Positions 1 to 11,314 of a stretch of 64,000 bases of DNA are shown piece after piece. Made by a program: the position numbers and the translations under genes. The notes below the pieces were generated by a model. That model worked only from the letters and a program-made list of their open reading frames with translations. It did not search any database and was not told the DNA's origin. This DNA is from Kingdonia uniflora (Eukaryota; Streptophyta; Magnoliopsida; Ranunculales; Circaeasteraceae): NCBI GenBank assembly GCA_014058105.1, contig JACGCM010001488.1, positions 682,001 through 746,000 of the forward strand, given 5' to 3'. The first letter of the stretch is position 1. The number at the start of each line of letters is the position of its first letter.

Positions 1-120
1 TAGTTGGGATTGGCTGTTATTATATATATATATATATTTTTTTTATAAGTAGGAAATTTGAAAAAAAAAAGTGGGGGTGCCGTGCACCCGCTAGCCCCCC
101 CCCCCCCCCTTGGCTCTACG
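1..120. repeat. Low-complexity leader
   Basis: AT-rich simple sequence with a short TA repeat (about 19-35), a poly-A run and a 15-base poly-C run (95-109). No gene is visible. The bases next to the following LTR read, on the minus strand, like a damaged initiator tRNA-Met primer-binding site (GAGCCA core). Confidence 0.6.
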
Positions 121-368
121 TGTTGGATAATAATAGATTAAGCTACGCAAGATCTATCGAGAGCAATTGAGAGATAAAAGAGATGATATCTTTATTGATT
201 GAATTTTGCTTCTCTGTATGTACTACAAAGAGGATAACCCTATAACATAGGTTACCTGTCATACTTAAACTCTTCTCATAAACCCTTAAGGCCTAAGGGC
301 TTTTTAGGAGTCTAGTAGGACACCCCAACCAGTTAGGCTCCCACCTTGTGCTTACCCAACTCCTAACA
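121..368 (-). mobile_element. Copia-type LTR, isolated
   Basis: A 248-bp block with TGTTGG at the left and CCTAACA at the right. Read on the minus strand it has the TGTTAG...CCAACA ends of plant copia LTRs, plus an AATAAAG-like polyadenylation word. Flanking 5-mers (CTACG and AAACC) do not match, so it is not a clean solo LTR. It is more likely one end of an element whose interior lay to the left or was deleted. Its ends and size resemble the LTR at 48265-48509, but I could not align them fully. Confidence 0.65.
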
Positions 369-772
369 AAACCATAATACCCGCCAAACCCCAAACTCAA
401 CCTTGTTGGATTGGGTTTGGACCCTTTTTTTATTCGATCCGGAAGTTTTACTCGTTTCTTACCATGTTCAGGCCAAATTTTCAGAAATCTTCAGAGAATA
501 GAAGAGAATCATCGCTAGGTAATTTCTAGTGTTTCAAATTTATGGTCTATTTTGGTCTCGTTTTAACAATTGAAATCTGAAATTGGGTTATGAAATTGCA
601 GGAATTTTCTGCTGTTTTGAAATCTGATAATCTTGGAGGTCGAATCAGAGGTTAGGGTTTCTTCAATCTTTACTTATTTTCTTATATTGTTGTTTGTTAG
701 AACCTTCAATTTTTTTTTTTTTTAATTTATGTTATTAGTTCACCATAATTAAGAGAAATAATAACAATTGTT

Positions 773-1926
773 CTCCTTTAATAGGCTAAGAATAAATTAC
801 CCTTTCGAGATGATTTGCGTGAAAATGATATTTCGTCTGAAGAAGTTGACGCTGAAGTTAATGGGGATGGCTGGGGTCCTTATGTCCCTTGGATCTATGA
901 GGATGAGGACAGCTACGATCAGGAATATACCGAGTTTGTTAAAATACATGGCACCGACTGTAAGGATCCAGCTATTCTTGCACAATATTTTGATCCAATA
1001 GAGTATGAGAAAACTGAATTGTGTGGTTACGATTCTACTGCTACCAAAGTGTTTGTTTTAATGGAAACTCAAATACTTTTATTGATATAGAGATGGCTAT
1101 ATTGATGAAGGATTGGGTCACTCTCCAAGAGATCTTCTACATTTTTTGTACGCAACTTGAGAAAATAAGGAAGTACGAAAAAAATCCTAGTCTTTATGTT
1201 AGAGATTTAATATGCTTTGAAATATTGTTGATAGAGACTTTGTCTAGTGAGGCGGCCAAGAGCAGAATGGGTTCTACCAATGCCGAAGCATGGATTTCCG
1301 TGAAAGAAAAACTCGAGAGTAGTAGTAGTAAAGATGTGTACCGAGATATGTTCCTCAAGTTCAAGGTGAACCCCCATATTAAATTTGAAGAGAAAGACGT
1401 GGAGGATGAGTCTAGAGTTTCAGGAGGAGCACCCACTATCCATAATTGCGGATGTCGTATGTGATGATGAGAATGATAGAGACGACCAAGATGAAGATGG
1501 AACTGATTGTGAAAATAAAATGAAGAAGAAAATTAAGCTTATGGACGGTAATGAATTCATGGAACACCTAAGCAAGATGGCATCTAATATGATCGATAAG
1601 AAACTCAAGGAGATTGGAGCCAGAATTTGTAGAAGGAAGGTTGCAGGAACAGTATATGGAGTTGAACAACTGCCTTTCATCTAAAAATTTGCGTCTACTC
1701 TTAAACAAAAGCTGGAGATTTTCTTTAGTCTCTTTGATGTGAATTTCCTTGCAATTGGCAACATGACCAAAAGTGTTTGGGAGAAGTGCTTGGATGACAT
1801 ACTTTTCATATTCGACATCCTTGAAAAATACTCAAACATTGTTGTAGATGAGTCATTGGAGCTTAAAGAGTATGAGACAGACAAGGGAGCAGACTTGAAA
1901 GAAGCGCCATCTGATTTCTCCGGGTA
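773..1926 (+). pseudogene. eIF3 subunit C N-terminal fragment, decayed
   Basis: Translation initiation factor 3 subunit c is a scaffold of the eIF3 complex on the 40S ribosome. From about 1090 the translated blocks follow the family order: DWVTLQE, an LYVRDL helix, an acidic linker with DDEND, KKKIKLMD, then KQKLEIFFSLFDVNF and a VWEKCLDDILFIFDILEKYS helix, ending KGAD. This covers roughly the first third of eIF3c, and the C-terminal PCI domain is absent. Defects: one frame change near 1055, one near 1430, and an in-frame TAA at 1682-1684. The first 90 codons (773-1050, acidic, with GWGPYVPW) do not clearly match eIF3c. No introns are seen in this part. Upstream (480-660) are leader-like sequence and a possible GT..AG 5'-UTR intron. 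Confidence 0.72.
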
Positions 1927-1929
1927 GGT

Positions 1930-3933
1930 TTTCTTTTTATCCTGTCTATTAAATGACATGGTTATGTTAATTAACTTTCTCTCTCTATTATTGCAACCTG
2001 TAAAATAGCTAAGAGGATCCACGACAGCTTTTCTAAAGTCTAATGCCACCTTAACATTTTCTATCGATATAATGACCCAAAACGAGAGGACTCTCAACTA
2101 CACCACAATCGCATGCCACATCACCTCTATGCCACATTGGGAACATAGTCAAACTATTACACTATTCCTCCTTACCAGCATGCTTAACTCATACCTATCT
2201 TACCCATCACGGTTAACACATTAAGCCCACAACTTAAACTGAAACGCAGTCAAGGTATATACTAGAGTGTGCCTTGCTTAATTTATTTGCTTTAGGGATT
2301 TTAAGGCATCTTTATGCTCATCTAAGGAGTCAGACTACACTGGTACGTGTAATAGTTCTAGTGAGCCATTTCGCCTCTTATTAACATTGTAGAATTTACT
2401 TACGATCCTTTTACTAAAGACATCAATAATATCAAATGGATTTTTGCTGGAGATCTCACAATTTCAACTAACTATAAAAATAATGAATAATCTGAAATGG
2501 ATCAATATATGTAGAATTAAAATGAGCAAGAAATAAAGACAAAACTAAGTCATTGGAGACTAACCACACCTTTTTAGTTAACCTATAATAGTACATGCAA
2601 GTTTATACACTTATCATACAAACCCGATTTAAAAGAGTGTTGCATCATCACTAAACATACATGTATTTATATGTAATGAATTCTCCGGAAGATGCTCGTG
2701 CCATACCTGTAATATCTAAATCGTAATTCGTAAAGAATAAAAGAAATGACATTCTTCTTAAAGTATAAATTATGTTTATTTAAAGTAATATTCACTGAGT
2801 CCTTTGAACCTTATCTATAATGCCGAAAGTCATACAAAAACAAACAAATAGCATTCTCTTGAAAGTATAAAATAGTTTTATTGATTATATAGGAATTTTC
2901 ACTTAAGCTTCTCACTTTTTTTGACTTAGTTAGAGCGAATGAAAGAAGTACCTCGTGTGTATAAGTCTACTTAGGTGCCGTTACCATTGAAACACCGTTA
3001 CAAAAGAAGGAATGCCAAGGTTGGAGTAGGGGCGACTAAAGAGCTTAAATAGAAGAAAGGGAAAAAGAGAGGGGCCCCTTGTGAGAAGTGGCCCTCTTAT
3101 TTATACTGCCAGATTGAGAGAGAGAGAGAGAGAGAGAGAGTAAGATATCAAGTATACCCTCCCATGTCACATACCCCATTAGACTTGTGACCGTGTGGGC
3201 TGCCATATGCATTCTCGTCCTTGGTGGGGATGTCGTGTGGCTAGCATGCTTGTGTCATGTAATAAAATGCCGATGTGTTATATCCGGTATACTTGCGTGG
3301 CATGTCATGCAACTATTTCGTGGTATTAGGTGTAACCTCTTAATTTATTTTTTCTGTCGGTTCCACTTTAAAAACAGTTATCTACATTTTTGGTCGACAA
3401 TGATTTTTGTTTGAGAGATTAGAGTTTGGAGATTCCTCTGTGGATCTTGAAGTTTCCTTTCAAAATATTGTCTTTTGACTTGCTTACCCTCCTCCACGCG
3501 AAGTGAGATTCATACGGCTTTAGATTGCATCACCTTGATTTCCCTAACAATTTTACGTTTTGTAAGTAGTCATACAAATTTACTGCTGTATTATTGTAGA
3601 TATGTTTTTGATTTATTGTTTCTCGTAGTGTGTGAAAAGTATAGCTAGTTTTACAAACATGCAGACATTGATGATTTTTATTGTTTAAACAATGTTATAC
3701 CTCACATATTACACTATTCCACTAATAAATGATGTCAAAGGATACATGCAGTAGTAGTTCCAGAAAAAGTTACTTTTGTGTAATGTTGTAAGAAGCTTGT
3801 ATCCCGTACCATTGACTACAGCCAGTGATAGAGCAGTATGTAATATGCATTTTGATGAAATTGGGAGTATTTTAGATTTTTCTACAATATAAAGAAAGGG
3901 AGGAATGTATTGACTGTTTTTTAATGGTTGAAG
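1930..3933. other. Non-coding interval with GA microsatellite
   Basis: About 2 kb with no convincing exon. The one distinct feature is a GA dinucleotide run at about 3114-3140. The open frames here are short and lack family motifs. Confidence 0.5.
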
Positions 3934-4799
3934 TGCGGCGGTTTAAGCTTAAGAGGGACGATAGTTTTCGCCTTTAAATACCGTGATGGGCTTATGTTTA
4001 CCGCGGATGGATGAGTATCTGCTGCTATAAACGATGATAAGGGTGTTGTCCTCGAAGTTGACGTTTGTGAGTATTCTTGAAAGTTATTTGTTTTACAAAT
4101 ATCATGTTTACTCTCCTTTTCTCTATATAAACATTTATAAAAACAATTATTTCTTAATGCAGTTAATGAAAGGATGCAGAAAGCTGGCCACATATGCCAA
4201 AATGTATATTACGCAAAATCTGGTGACAGTCGTAACTGTGACATAATGGTGGATGCTCTGCAATCTCATGTATGTCAGAGCATCTGTAGTGTAGCTAAAT
4301 TACAAATATTTTATTTAGATATTTTAGTCTAAATTTGTTCTTCTATTTATTAGGTAAATGATCTCGTAGAAGAGAAACAAAATACTTTTACAGTGAGTGA
4401 TGCTTTAAAATTCTTAGAAGATGAAATCAAGAAGAACAACCAACTTATTAGAACAGAAGCAGCAGCTTTTGTACTGATTATTTGTGGCTTTGACGGAGAG
4501 GAACGTCTCATAAGCGTTTTTCAATATGCTTTTTTGCAAGTCAAAGTTGTTTTCGCTCCAAATTTTGCCATTACGGGATCTGGTCGCAATCATGCATATT
4601 CTTTGTTAGAAAGGTATTCCTCAGCTAAAGGTTATTATCTTTCTTGTTTCATTTCATAGGTTTATACTTATTATTTTGTTATGAATTTTCAACAGGAAAA
4701 TTTGGAAGGATATTTCGCTAGACCGCGCAGAAAATGTGTGCAACGAGATAATTAAGTTTTGTTTTCTAAGAGACAAATCCACCGGACCTTTCGCATATG
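3934..4799 (+). pseudogene. Divergent 20S proteasome beta-type gene, one nonsense codon
   Basis: Four exons join in phase with GT..AG borders: 3934-4066, 4163-4269, 4354-4613 and 4696-4799. The product reads as an Ntn-hydrolase beta subunit. The start of the mature chain is RGTIVFAF, with G-1 and the Thr1 nucleophile; LMFTAD supplies Asp17; NVYYAKSG, VLIICGFDG, FAITGSG (Ser129 region) and LRDKSTG (Asp166, with Thr in place of Ser169) follow in family order. Lys33 can only be aligned loosely (NDDKGVV). The codon for family Arg19 is TGA (4012-4014), so the frame is broken there. Exons for the extreme N and C termini were not found. Splice sites and core motifs outlasting family-level divergence suggest long constraint followed by recent loss. 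A single assembly error or a recoded stop is the alternative. Confidence 0.7.
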
Positions 4800-4910
4800 G
4801 TAAGCCCCATCTCTCTATATTTTAGAGCCCTTTTAATTTTATGTTTTCTAGTTTTTCTTTTTTCTGTTAGTAAATTTACATGACAAGTGTTCTAGTTGGT
4901 GATTCAAATT

Positions 4911-4943
4911 GTGTGTGTGTGTGGGGGGGGGGGGGGGGGGGGG
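4911..4943. repeat. (GT)n followed by poly-G
   Basis: Six GT units run straight into about 21 G residues. The same compound structure, with the parts in the other order, occurs at 52667-52712. Such tracts are error-prone in assemblies. Confidence 0.9.
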
Positions 4944-5089
4944 AGCTCTAGGATATGTGGTATTAGAGTCTGTAGGAAGCTTGGAAAACCGTAGGTGACA
5001 TACCTGGGTTTTGCAATTGGTTCTCACATTCAATACTTATCCTCTCTTCCTGTTGTATTTTTCAATGGTGTTGTAGAATGTTAATGACG

Positions 5090-5890
5090 TTTCTTTAAAC
5101 CTTGAGTCCGACGCTTCAGTTGCTTCTTCCAGATCTATTCTGAATTACTTAATGCTTTTGTTAGAACTCCTCATCGAGAGGGAGATCTTACTCTTTCCTT
5201 TGTGCCTGAAGACATTGCAAGTTCAGAGCTTCTTTCTCTTCTTTGGTGACCATGAAAGACTCATCCATGAGGCCCTCTTTAGATGAAATCTGCAATCACA
5301 TTAAATTTGGAGTTTGATGGAGGAGACGAGGAGATTTCTAAGCATATGATGGCGAGGCTTGAACCGAATGAGATGTCATGATTGCTTTATCAAGAGAACC
5401 CTCACATATAAAGAGATGCTAGGACAGAGTGTTTAGGCGGTCTATTCACTCTGATCCCAAAAGAGTTTCTTTAATCTTCCATTTGGTTGCAGTGTCTCTT
5501 TCTTCTAGTTTGCTTTGTCAATAAAGGGCTGCTCAAATCTATTTCAAATCGAGCTGGGAGGTGTCTGAAAGTTGACCAGACAACTGAACTCTAACTCGGC
5601 CAAGTACAGCTAGGGTTTGGGTGGAAGTCTTTGTTTCAAACCCTTTGCCTTCTAGATTATAACTCTATCATTCGCGATCTGAAAAATATTTACAACTGCG
5701 TTTGTAAAAATTCTTTACATGATGAGTACCTAAGTTACTCTGATTTTTACTTACAAGGGCATATTTTCATGTCTTGTACCAAGATAGCTTAGATGAAGGA
5801 GAAGGCAACTTCAAAGCCTGAGAGGCATTTGGAAGTGGATGTGAGGAAGGAGGAGGTGGATCCTTCAGTTTCTTAGAAGTAAGCTAAGAG
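5090..5890 (+). pseudogene. DUF4283 / zinc-knuckle relic (LINE ORF1-like)
   Basis: Across shifting frames the translation keeps the order of the DUF4283 family found in plant LINE ORF1 and related nucleic-acid-binding proteins: RPSLDEI, an acidic stretch, LKSISNRAGRCLKVD, ARVWVEV, then a GH..C remnant of a CCHC knuckle (about 5755-5780) and a charged tail. Several stops and frame changes make it non-functional. It may be unrelated to the LINE at 6.6-9.7 kb, which lies on the other strand. Confidence 0.5.
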
Positions 5891-6607
5891 AGATGAATTG
5901 GAGAAGATAAATATAAGATGAGCAAGTGTGCAGACTGCTTAAACAGATACGAGGGGGAGACATTTAAATATGTACAAACTCATATGGTGTGTGTTTAGAA
6001 TTCATACTTAAGAGACATTTATACATGTACGAAAGAATTAGATAATCACAGCAAGGTGATTGTCACATGTGAACAAAAGTGCCACTTAGTTTGGATATGA
6101 GAAGGGCGGTGACTAGGTTGTAAAGGCAGCTAGTAAATGCTTGATAAAGGAGGTGAGCTTGTCGATAAGAAATTTGTTCGAGATTAACCTATTCAATCTC
6201 AAAAATCATCTATTGGGAGTATTTGAATACTTGGATTTTTTAAAGTAAAACGGTACAAGATCGGTGGATGATGTGTATGACATTTCTGAGTGTGATGATT
6301 CTCACTTCGATTCGGAGAGCGCTGTTGTCAGTTGTCCAATAAGCATGTGGGTGGTACTAGAATTTAGGCTTGGTTGGATTGGTTGTTCTACAACATACAG
6401 TTCTTTCTGTTTTTTACAATCTCAAGCTGTCGTCTTCATTGCACTTAGTCATTTCATGCTACTATTATTTTTTGATGGTGAACCTGGATATGTGGGTCCT
6501 CATTATTTTTGAATTTTTAGATTGTTGTTTAAGCATCTAAGTTTGCTTGAGATGGTACAACACTTTTGACCAATTGATATGATGGTTTTTCTACATCTCC
6601 TTACAAG
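5891..6607. other. Interval without recognised gene
   Basis: The only open frames are short and motif-free. Part may be the decayed tail of the DUF4283 relic. The right edge is a poly-T run (about 6608-6618), which is the poly-A tail of the minus-strand LINE that follows. Confidence 0.4.
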
Positions 6608-6675
6608 TTTTTTTTTTGCAAAGCAAGCTGGGGTCAGGTTTTCCATGGACCTTCTATACAAGCACAAAAAAATTA

Positions 6676-7330
6676 CAACCTAATATACTGTTTCACCCTA
6701 GCATCATCCTCCATTAAAATACAGAATTCATTAGGCCATGAGCTAGGGGTCAGTAAGAGTTCTCCATCTATAGTACAATATGAAGCAAGATAGTCTGCAC
6801 ATTTGTTGGCTTCCCTAAACTTATGGATAATAGAAAAACTGTTAAGCTGGCTAATCATGTAGTGAATCGATTGGAGAAGCAGATAACAGTCCCATGGTGG
6901 CTCCTTATTTTGGATATAGGCTATCATTTGAAGAGAGTCAGTTGCAATTTGAATATCCTTCTCCCCTCTTTCAATGCATATTTCAAGCCCTCTTTTTATT
7001 GCCAACATCTCTTGGGATGTAACTGTTTGAGCTCTGCACTGCCCACTGTAGCTGAATAAGTTTTCCTACAATAAGTTTTCTCCTCTACTGTTCCTAGCAA
7101 TGCCACTATACCCTCCTCTATCTCCTTTAACTGAACCATCAGTATTGAGCTTAACAGTCCCTTCTTTTGGAGGATCCCACCTACAGTATTTGATAACAGG
7201 CAGACTGTAAGTAGGGTGTATATTCCATCTGTAGCATATGTCTCTATTATTAAGGTTATCAATAACCTTAGTAATAATGAACACTGCTCTAATGGTCACC
7301 ACTTCACAAATGTTGTTATTAATGTTGTTA
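6676..7330 (-). pseudogene. LINE RNase H domain
   Basis: Two frames cover an RVT_3-type RNase H. The start reads WDPPKEGTVKLNTDGS with the first catalytic Asp, followed by GYSGIARNSRGENL. After a frame change come the helix MLAIKRGLEICIERG, the ATDSLQMIAYIQ segment with a second acidic residue, and FREANKCADYLAS. Order and spacing fit the family, and the break lies near 7010-7060. Confidence 0.75.
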
Positions 7331-7337
7331 GGTCTAA

Positions 7338-8090
7338 TCACTTCATTTCTGAATACATGAGCATTCCTAGCTTTCCAAGATAGATAAAGCAAGTAAAAGC
7401 AAGTCTAATAATTCTAGAGCTAGTAGCATCTTTAGGAAGATTGCTAATCCAATTAATCTCATTATGCAGAGTGGTAACTTGCTTCCCAAAGCCACTTTTC
7501 AGCAGCAATCTACTCCAGATATGTTTAGCAACAAAGCACCCCATGAACAGATGATCACTGCTTTCTGTGTGTGCTTTGCAAACTTGACATATGGAAAAGG
7601 TGAGCATGTGTCTCTGCACTAGTTTATCTTGAGTTACAAGGCAGTCATTGATAAGCATCCAGAAAGTAAGACCATATCTGAGGACTACAAGAGTATCCCA
7701 CATGATCTCTCCCCATTCTACACTAGGAAGAACAGGCATCAACTTCTTAACAGCAGAGCTTACAGTAAACTTGCCATTTGTTGAGCCTTTCCAGATAATC
7801 TTATCATTGGCTCCAGGCACCTCAGAAATAAGGGGCAAATGGTTAGTTATCTCAGGTATCCCATACCTTAAGTATTCAGGAATAGTCCACTTATTATTAA
7901 TGATAAAGTTGCTCACCTTGGCTCTTGTACCTAAATAAGAACTATACCTGTGATGTTGCCTAAAAGCATCTCTAAGAATACCATTTTGATGCCAAGGATC
8001 ATCCCAAAAAGAAGTTAGTTGCCCACTTCCTATGATGTGAAGCACATGGATTTGAGTGGCTTCTCTAGATTTCAGGATTTGTCTCCACAC
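7338..8090 (-). pseudogene. LINE zf-RVT region
   Basis: An open stretch of about 250 codons carries the usual plant LINE tail: IGSGQLTSFWDDPW, then WKGSTNGKFTVSSA, then a zinc-binding region with CQVCKAHTESSDHLFMGC. It continues the frame family of the RT fragment to its right and leads into RNase H on its left. The CxxC...H...C spacing is intact. Confidence 0.75.
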
Positions 8091-8120
8091 GCAAGAGCAG
8101 TCTCTTGGAATGTTGATACT

Positions 8121-8810
8121 CTAGAAATTCCTTCCTCTGGCCTCAATCCACTCCACCCAAGCAGATTTTTCTATCACAGCAAGCTTGTAAGTGTGTTTCA
8201 TGATAGAGGCTTTATTCCACAAGCTTATTTTCCTTAACCCTAGCCCTCCAACTTCCTTGGGTGTGCATACCTTGGTCCAAGATATTGGAGTAACTTTCCT
8301 ACCTGTTTCATGGCCAAACCAGAAAAATCTAGAACATAAGGCATTAATTTTGTCAATCACAAATTGAGGGAGAATGAATATATTCATCCAATAGACATTA
8401 AAGTTGTAGATCACAAATTTGAGTAATTGAAGCCTACCAGAATAAGATAAGAATTTATGTTTCCAAGATAGGATTTTACTAGTCATTTTTTCAATAAGAG
8501 GGATGCAATGTCTAGCTCTAAGTCTAGTTGGGGGTGTGTAGCTGAGTTCAACCTTTCCTCTCACTGTAGAGGTTGCTCCACACATCTGTGCCCAGTTCCT
8601 CTTTGCAGCTATCTCTTTAATCTCAGTCATAGCACCCACCTCTTTAGCCATTGCATTTGCTTTTTCTTCAGCTCCATGTTGTGAACTATAGTTCACAATT
8701 GGATGGGTTACACTTTCCTGTGATGCATCTGTGTACAGCTCTCTCCTCACTTGTAGGTGAAATATTCTCCTGATTAGCTCTCTCTGGGCTTCTTTGTTCA
8801 TCATTGTCAT
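8121..8810 (-). pseudogene. LINE DUF4283 start fused to RT C-terminus
   Basis: The first half ends in WAQMCGATSTVRGKVELSY, which resembles the opening of a DUF4283 domain. It passes in frame into RARHCIPLIEKMTSKILSW and LSYSGRLQLLKFVI, the segment after the reverse transcriptase palm, then WTKVCTPKEVGGLGLRK. Everything between (rest of ORF1, endonuclease, catalytic RT) is gone without loss of frame. Codons around 8540-8560 (plus coordinates) mark the junction. Confidence 0.7.
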
Positions 8811-8811
8811 C

Positions 8812-9707
8812 AGTTGTTAGACCATCTAGGCCTTCCATTTCCATACTTTGTTCATTCTGTTGCTCACTTCCCTCTTTTCCCATATTGGTTTTATGGCAGT
8901 CTTTGTAGCATAGCCCAATCTTAGTAGTTCCATTGTTACAAGTTTTTATACAAGTAGTAATATCACAAGATGTGTTGCACACCACCATCTCCGTAGCTTC
9001 TTCCTCATTAACACTAGCTTCAGAATTAGTTACAGTACGAGTTTCAGTACTAGCACCATTGCCTTCTGTTACTCCCTCTATAGCCGTGTTGGCCTTGCTA
9101 GTATCCCCAGCTTTTAAAAGACTTTGTAAATCATTTTCAAATTGTTGCATGAGAGTTACCTCTACTTCATCTGTTTGATTGATATTCTCAGGCTCCTTCC
9201 TACTTTCTCCTTATTGTACCCTCTCTTTCTCACCACTCCCCATGTTCTGATTTCCCCCATTGATTTCAGGTGTGAATTGGAATCTGTTCACATGGCTTGT
9301 GTTTTGAAGTATCGATTTTGGGTAGGTTTGGTGGTTGTTGTTTGGAGCTGGTATTGGGATGTTGGACTTTTCAAGCATCATTATCACAATCTTCCTCACA
9401 TCCTCGTTCACCAGGCCATCCCCATTCCTCAGCGGGATCCCTGCAGCTAACTTTTTGAAATCATCTTGTGAGTTAAGCGGGTTCCTCCTTCCTATCAATC
9501 ATCTGTTTTGAGCGTATCAGTGGTGTTGGAGGGTTGGGCTGTCGATTGACCCCATTTCCATTCACAAAAAATCTTAAACTCCTGGTTGCATTTCAATTCG
9601 TTTGTGGGTTTGATGGTGTTTGAGGATTGGTTGTGTGGACTGTTGTAGCTTCTTGAATTCCCATTAGTAGAAGAAGAATTTTTAGATCTTCCATAGCCTT
9701 TGACCAT
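8812..9707 (-). pseudogene. LINE ORF1-like N-terminus
   Basis: Open segments of 154, 95 and 70 codons read, in transcript order, from MVKGYGRSKNSS (9707) through a Ser/Asn-rich and an acidic, Cys-containing stretch. Low-complexity N termini of this kind precede DUF4283 in plant LINEs. No enzymatic motif is present. The three segments are separated by frame changes near 9495 and 9200. Confidence 0.5.
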
Positions 9708-9878
9708 GGCCGGGGGTAGATTTGTAAAGAGCCAATAACTTACCCGTTATAGAAGGCGGCAATAAATGGCGTACGACCACTAGGTTTAGGAAATACTAAA
9801 ACAGGTAACTGTTGCTTGGTAAAGATCCTCGATCTAGGTGTTGTTGGAGATGAGTGGCTAGACTTAGTATTGCATGAT

Positions 9879-10479
9879 TAGGGCTGCAACTTTTTTCCGA
9901 ACTTAGAATTTTTTCCGAAATCCGATCCGATTTTTCCGATATTGGAACCCTATTTTACATTTCCGATTTCTGATTTTTTCCGAAAAATATCGGATCAGAA
10001 TCAGATAGCCTTTTGCTATTCTGATTTTCCAAAATTTCCAATCCGATTATTTCGAATAAGATCTGATCCAATTAGTTCGAATAACATCCGGTCCAATTTA
10101 ATCCGAAGTTCATCTGATCCGATTTAATCCGAAGTTCATCTGATCCGATTTAATCCGAAGTTCAACTTGATAAAACATTAAAACCTCAAACTCAAACTCA
10201 AACTCAAACATAACAACAAGTCTGCCTCACTCTTCTCCACTCCCATTTATTCTAGGTCTGCCTCCATTCTTGGTAAGAATCTCTATCTGTGGAACTTTGT
10301 TTAAACTTTGATCTATTTCTCTCTCTCTAAATTTTCCAAAAGTTTTCCCAATTTTTTCGGATTCGAATCCCTTTTCGTTTTTCCAAAAAAAATTGGATCA
10401 GCACGGATTTTCCGTTTCTGAAAAAATCAATTTTTTTTTCCGACCGCACCCATTTCCAATCCGATCCGAAATAGGGCTA
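9879..10479 (+). mobile_element. hAT-like non-autonomous element, copy 1
   Basis: A 601-bp element starts TAGGGCTGCAAC, ends AATAGGGCTA, and is flanked by the 8-bp duplication TGCATGAT / TGCATGAC (9871-9878, 10480-10487). The 8-bp duplication fits the hAT superfamily. The interior is dominated by TCCGAT and AATCCGAAGTTC words, including about three tandem copies of a 26-bp unit near 10085-10165, and short CT-rich tracts. Open frames here are artefacts of the repeated words. Two relatives lie at 19510-19925 and 23671-24682. Confidence 0.8.
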
Positions 10480-10559
10480 TGCATGACCGAACTACCCCTT
10501 TAGTAGAATAATTATGATTCATTGCCTTTGAGAATTGCCAAAATCGCCTCAGAGCTTCT

Positions 10560-11314
10560 CTCTCTTATCATTTTTGGATAAACTAATTCATGTATTTTGG
10601 GGTTAAGCTGCAAAAAGTAAGAACTACAACTATAGAGTGCAACCATGTACTCTTTGAAAATTTTGACAGATCAAAGGACATGTTGGAGTTAGAGCATTTC
10701 TTGGTAATTAGATGGGGTGAAGAGTTGTATGCTGATTTTGTAGGGCTCCCAATCATATTTTGATTTAGGAGTGCTATTGGAGAATAGTCTCATGTCAATA
10801 GGCTAGCTGAAGGTGATCTCAATATGGGTTTCTTTCACAAGGTAGCAAAGATGATGTTGTGGCGATTGATGAGCTGTGCAATACTTTGAGGAGGTTCTAA
10901 CTGTTGAGTCTGTACCAGTACATGATGAGACACTTTGTGTGATCCCTGGTTTGGCCTAAATAAGGACAACAAAATTTTACTTGCTTGTCCTTCTCTAAAA
11001 GAAGTTGAGGTAAGTCTTCTCAGGTGATAGTGCTCCCATAGGGATATATTCTCTTCAGTGGAGGAGATCTTTGGATTGCTGTTAAGGAATTTTTCATTGG
11101 TGCTTACTCTTATTTTTCATCTTCTTTCCCTTTGGTTTCAAATGTTAAGCACCCTTGTTGCTTGGGGAATTTCTATCCTATTAGTTTATGAAACATTCAA
11201 TAAAGTCATTTATAAAGACTTTGTGAGATTATGCCCAAAATGATTTCTAGAAATCAAAGGGTCTTCCATTAGATGAAAAGATATTAGTGAGAGTATTTGT
11301 ATGGCACAAGACTT
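10560..11314 (+). pseudogene. LINE reverse transcriptase relic, part 1
   Basis: Broken frames retain LINE reverse transcriptase landmarks in order: GDLNMGFFH, APIGIYSLQW, FRPI-like FLSY, FIKTL and ISESICMAQDL. The relic stops at 11314, where a short LTR element begins, and resumes at 13284 with NVDMAKAY. Many stops and small frame changes show it is old. Confidence 0.55.

Larger units (their letters stand above)
6608..9710 (-). mobile_element. LINE retrotransposon, internally deleted
   Basis: A minus-strand non-LTR element. In transcript order it has an N-terminal ORF1-like region (9707 downward), the start of a DUF4283 domain, the post-catalytic part of reverse transcriptase, a zf-RVT zinc-binding region, an RNase H domain and a poly-A tail (poly-T on the plus strand at 6608-6618). 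The apurinic endonuclease and the reverse transcriptase palm are missing, so it cannot mobilise itself. I could not find a convincing target-site duplication. Confidence 0.8.

Noticed and set aside
6264..6512. Open frame MDDVYDISECDD with a hydrophobic tail
   Set aside because: No domain, not conserved in style with its surroundings; likely chance in decayed repeat sequence.
9942..10127. Open frame rich in SDPI / RSD words inside the hAT-like element; also 19576-19920 and 23576-23824
   Set aside because: Codons simply follow the repeated TCCGAT words; no start context or family; the frames differ between copies.
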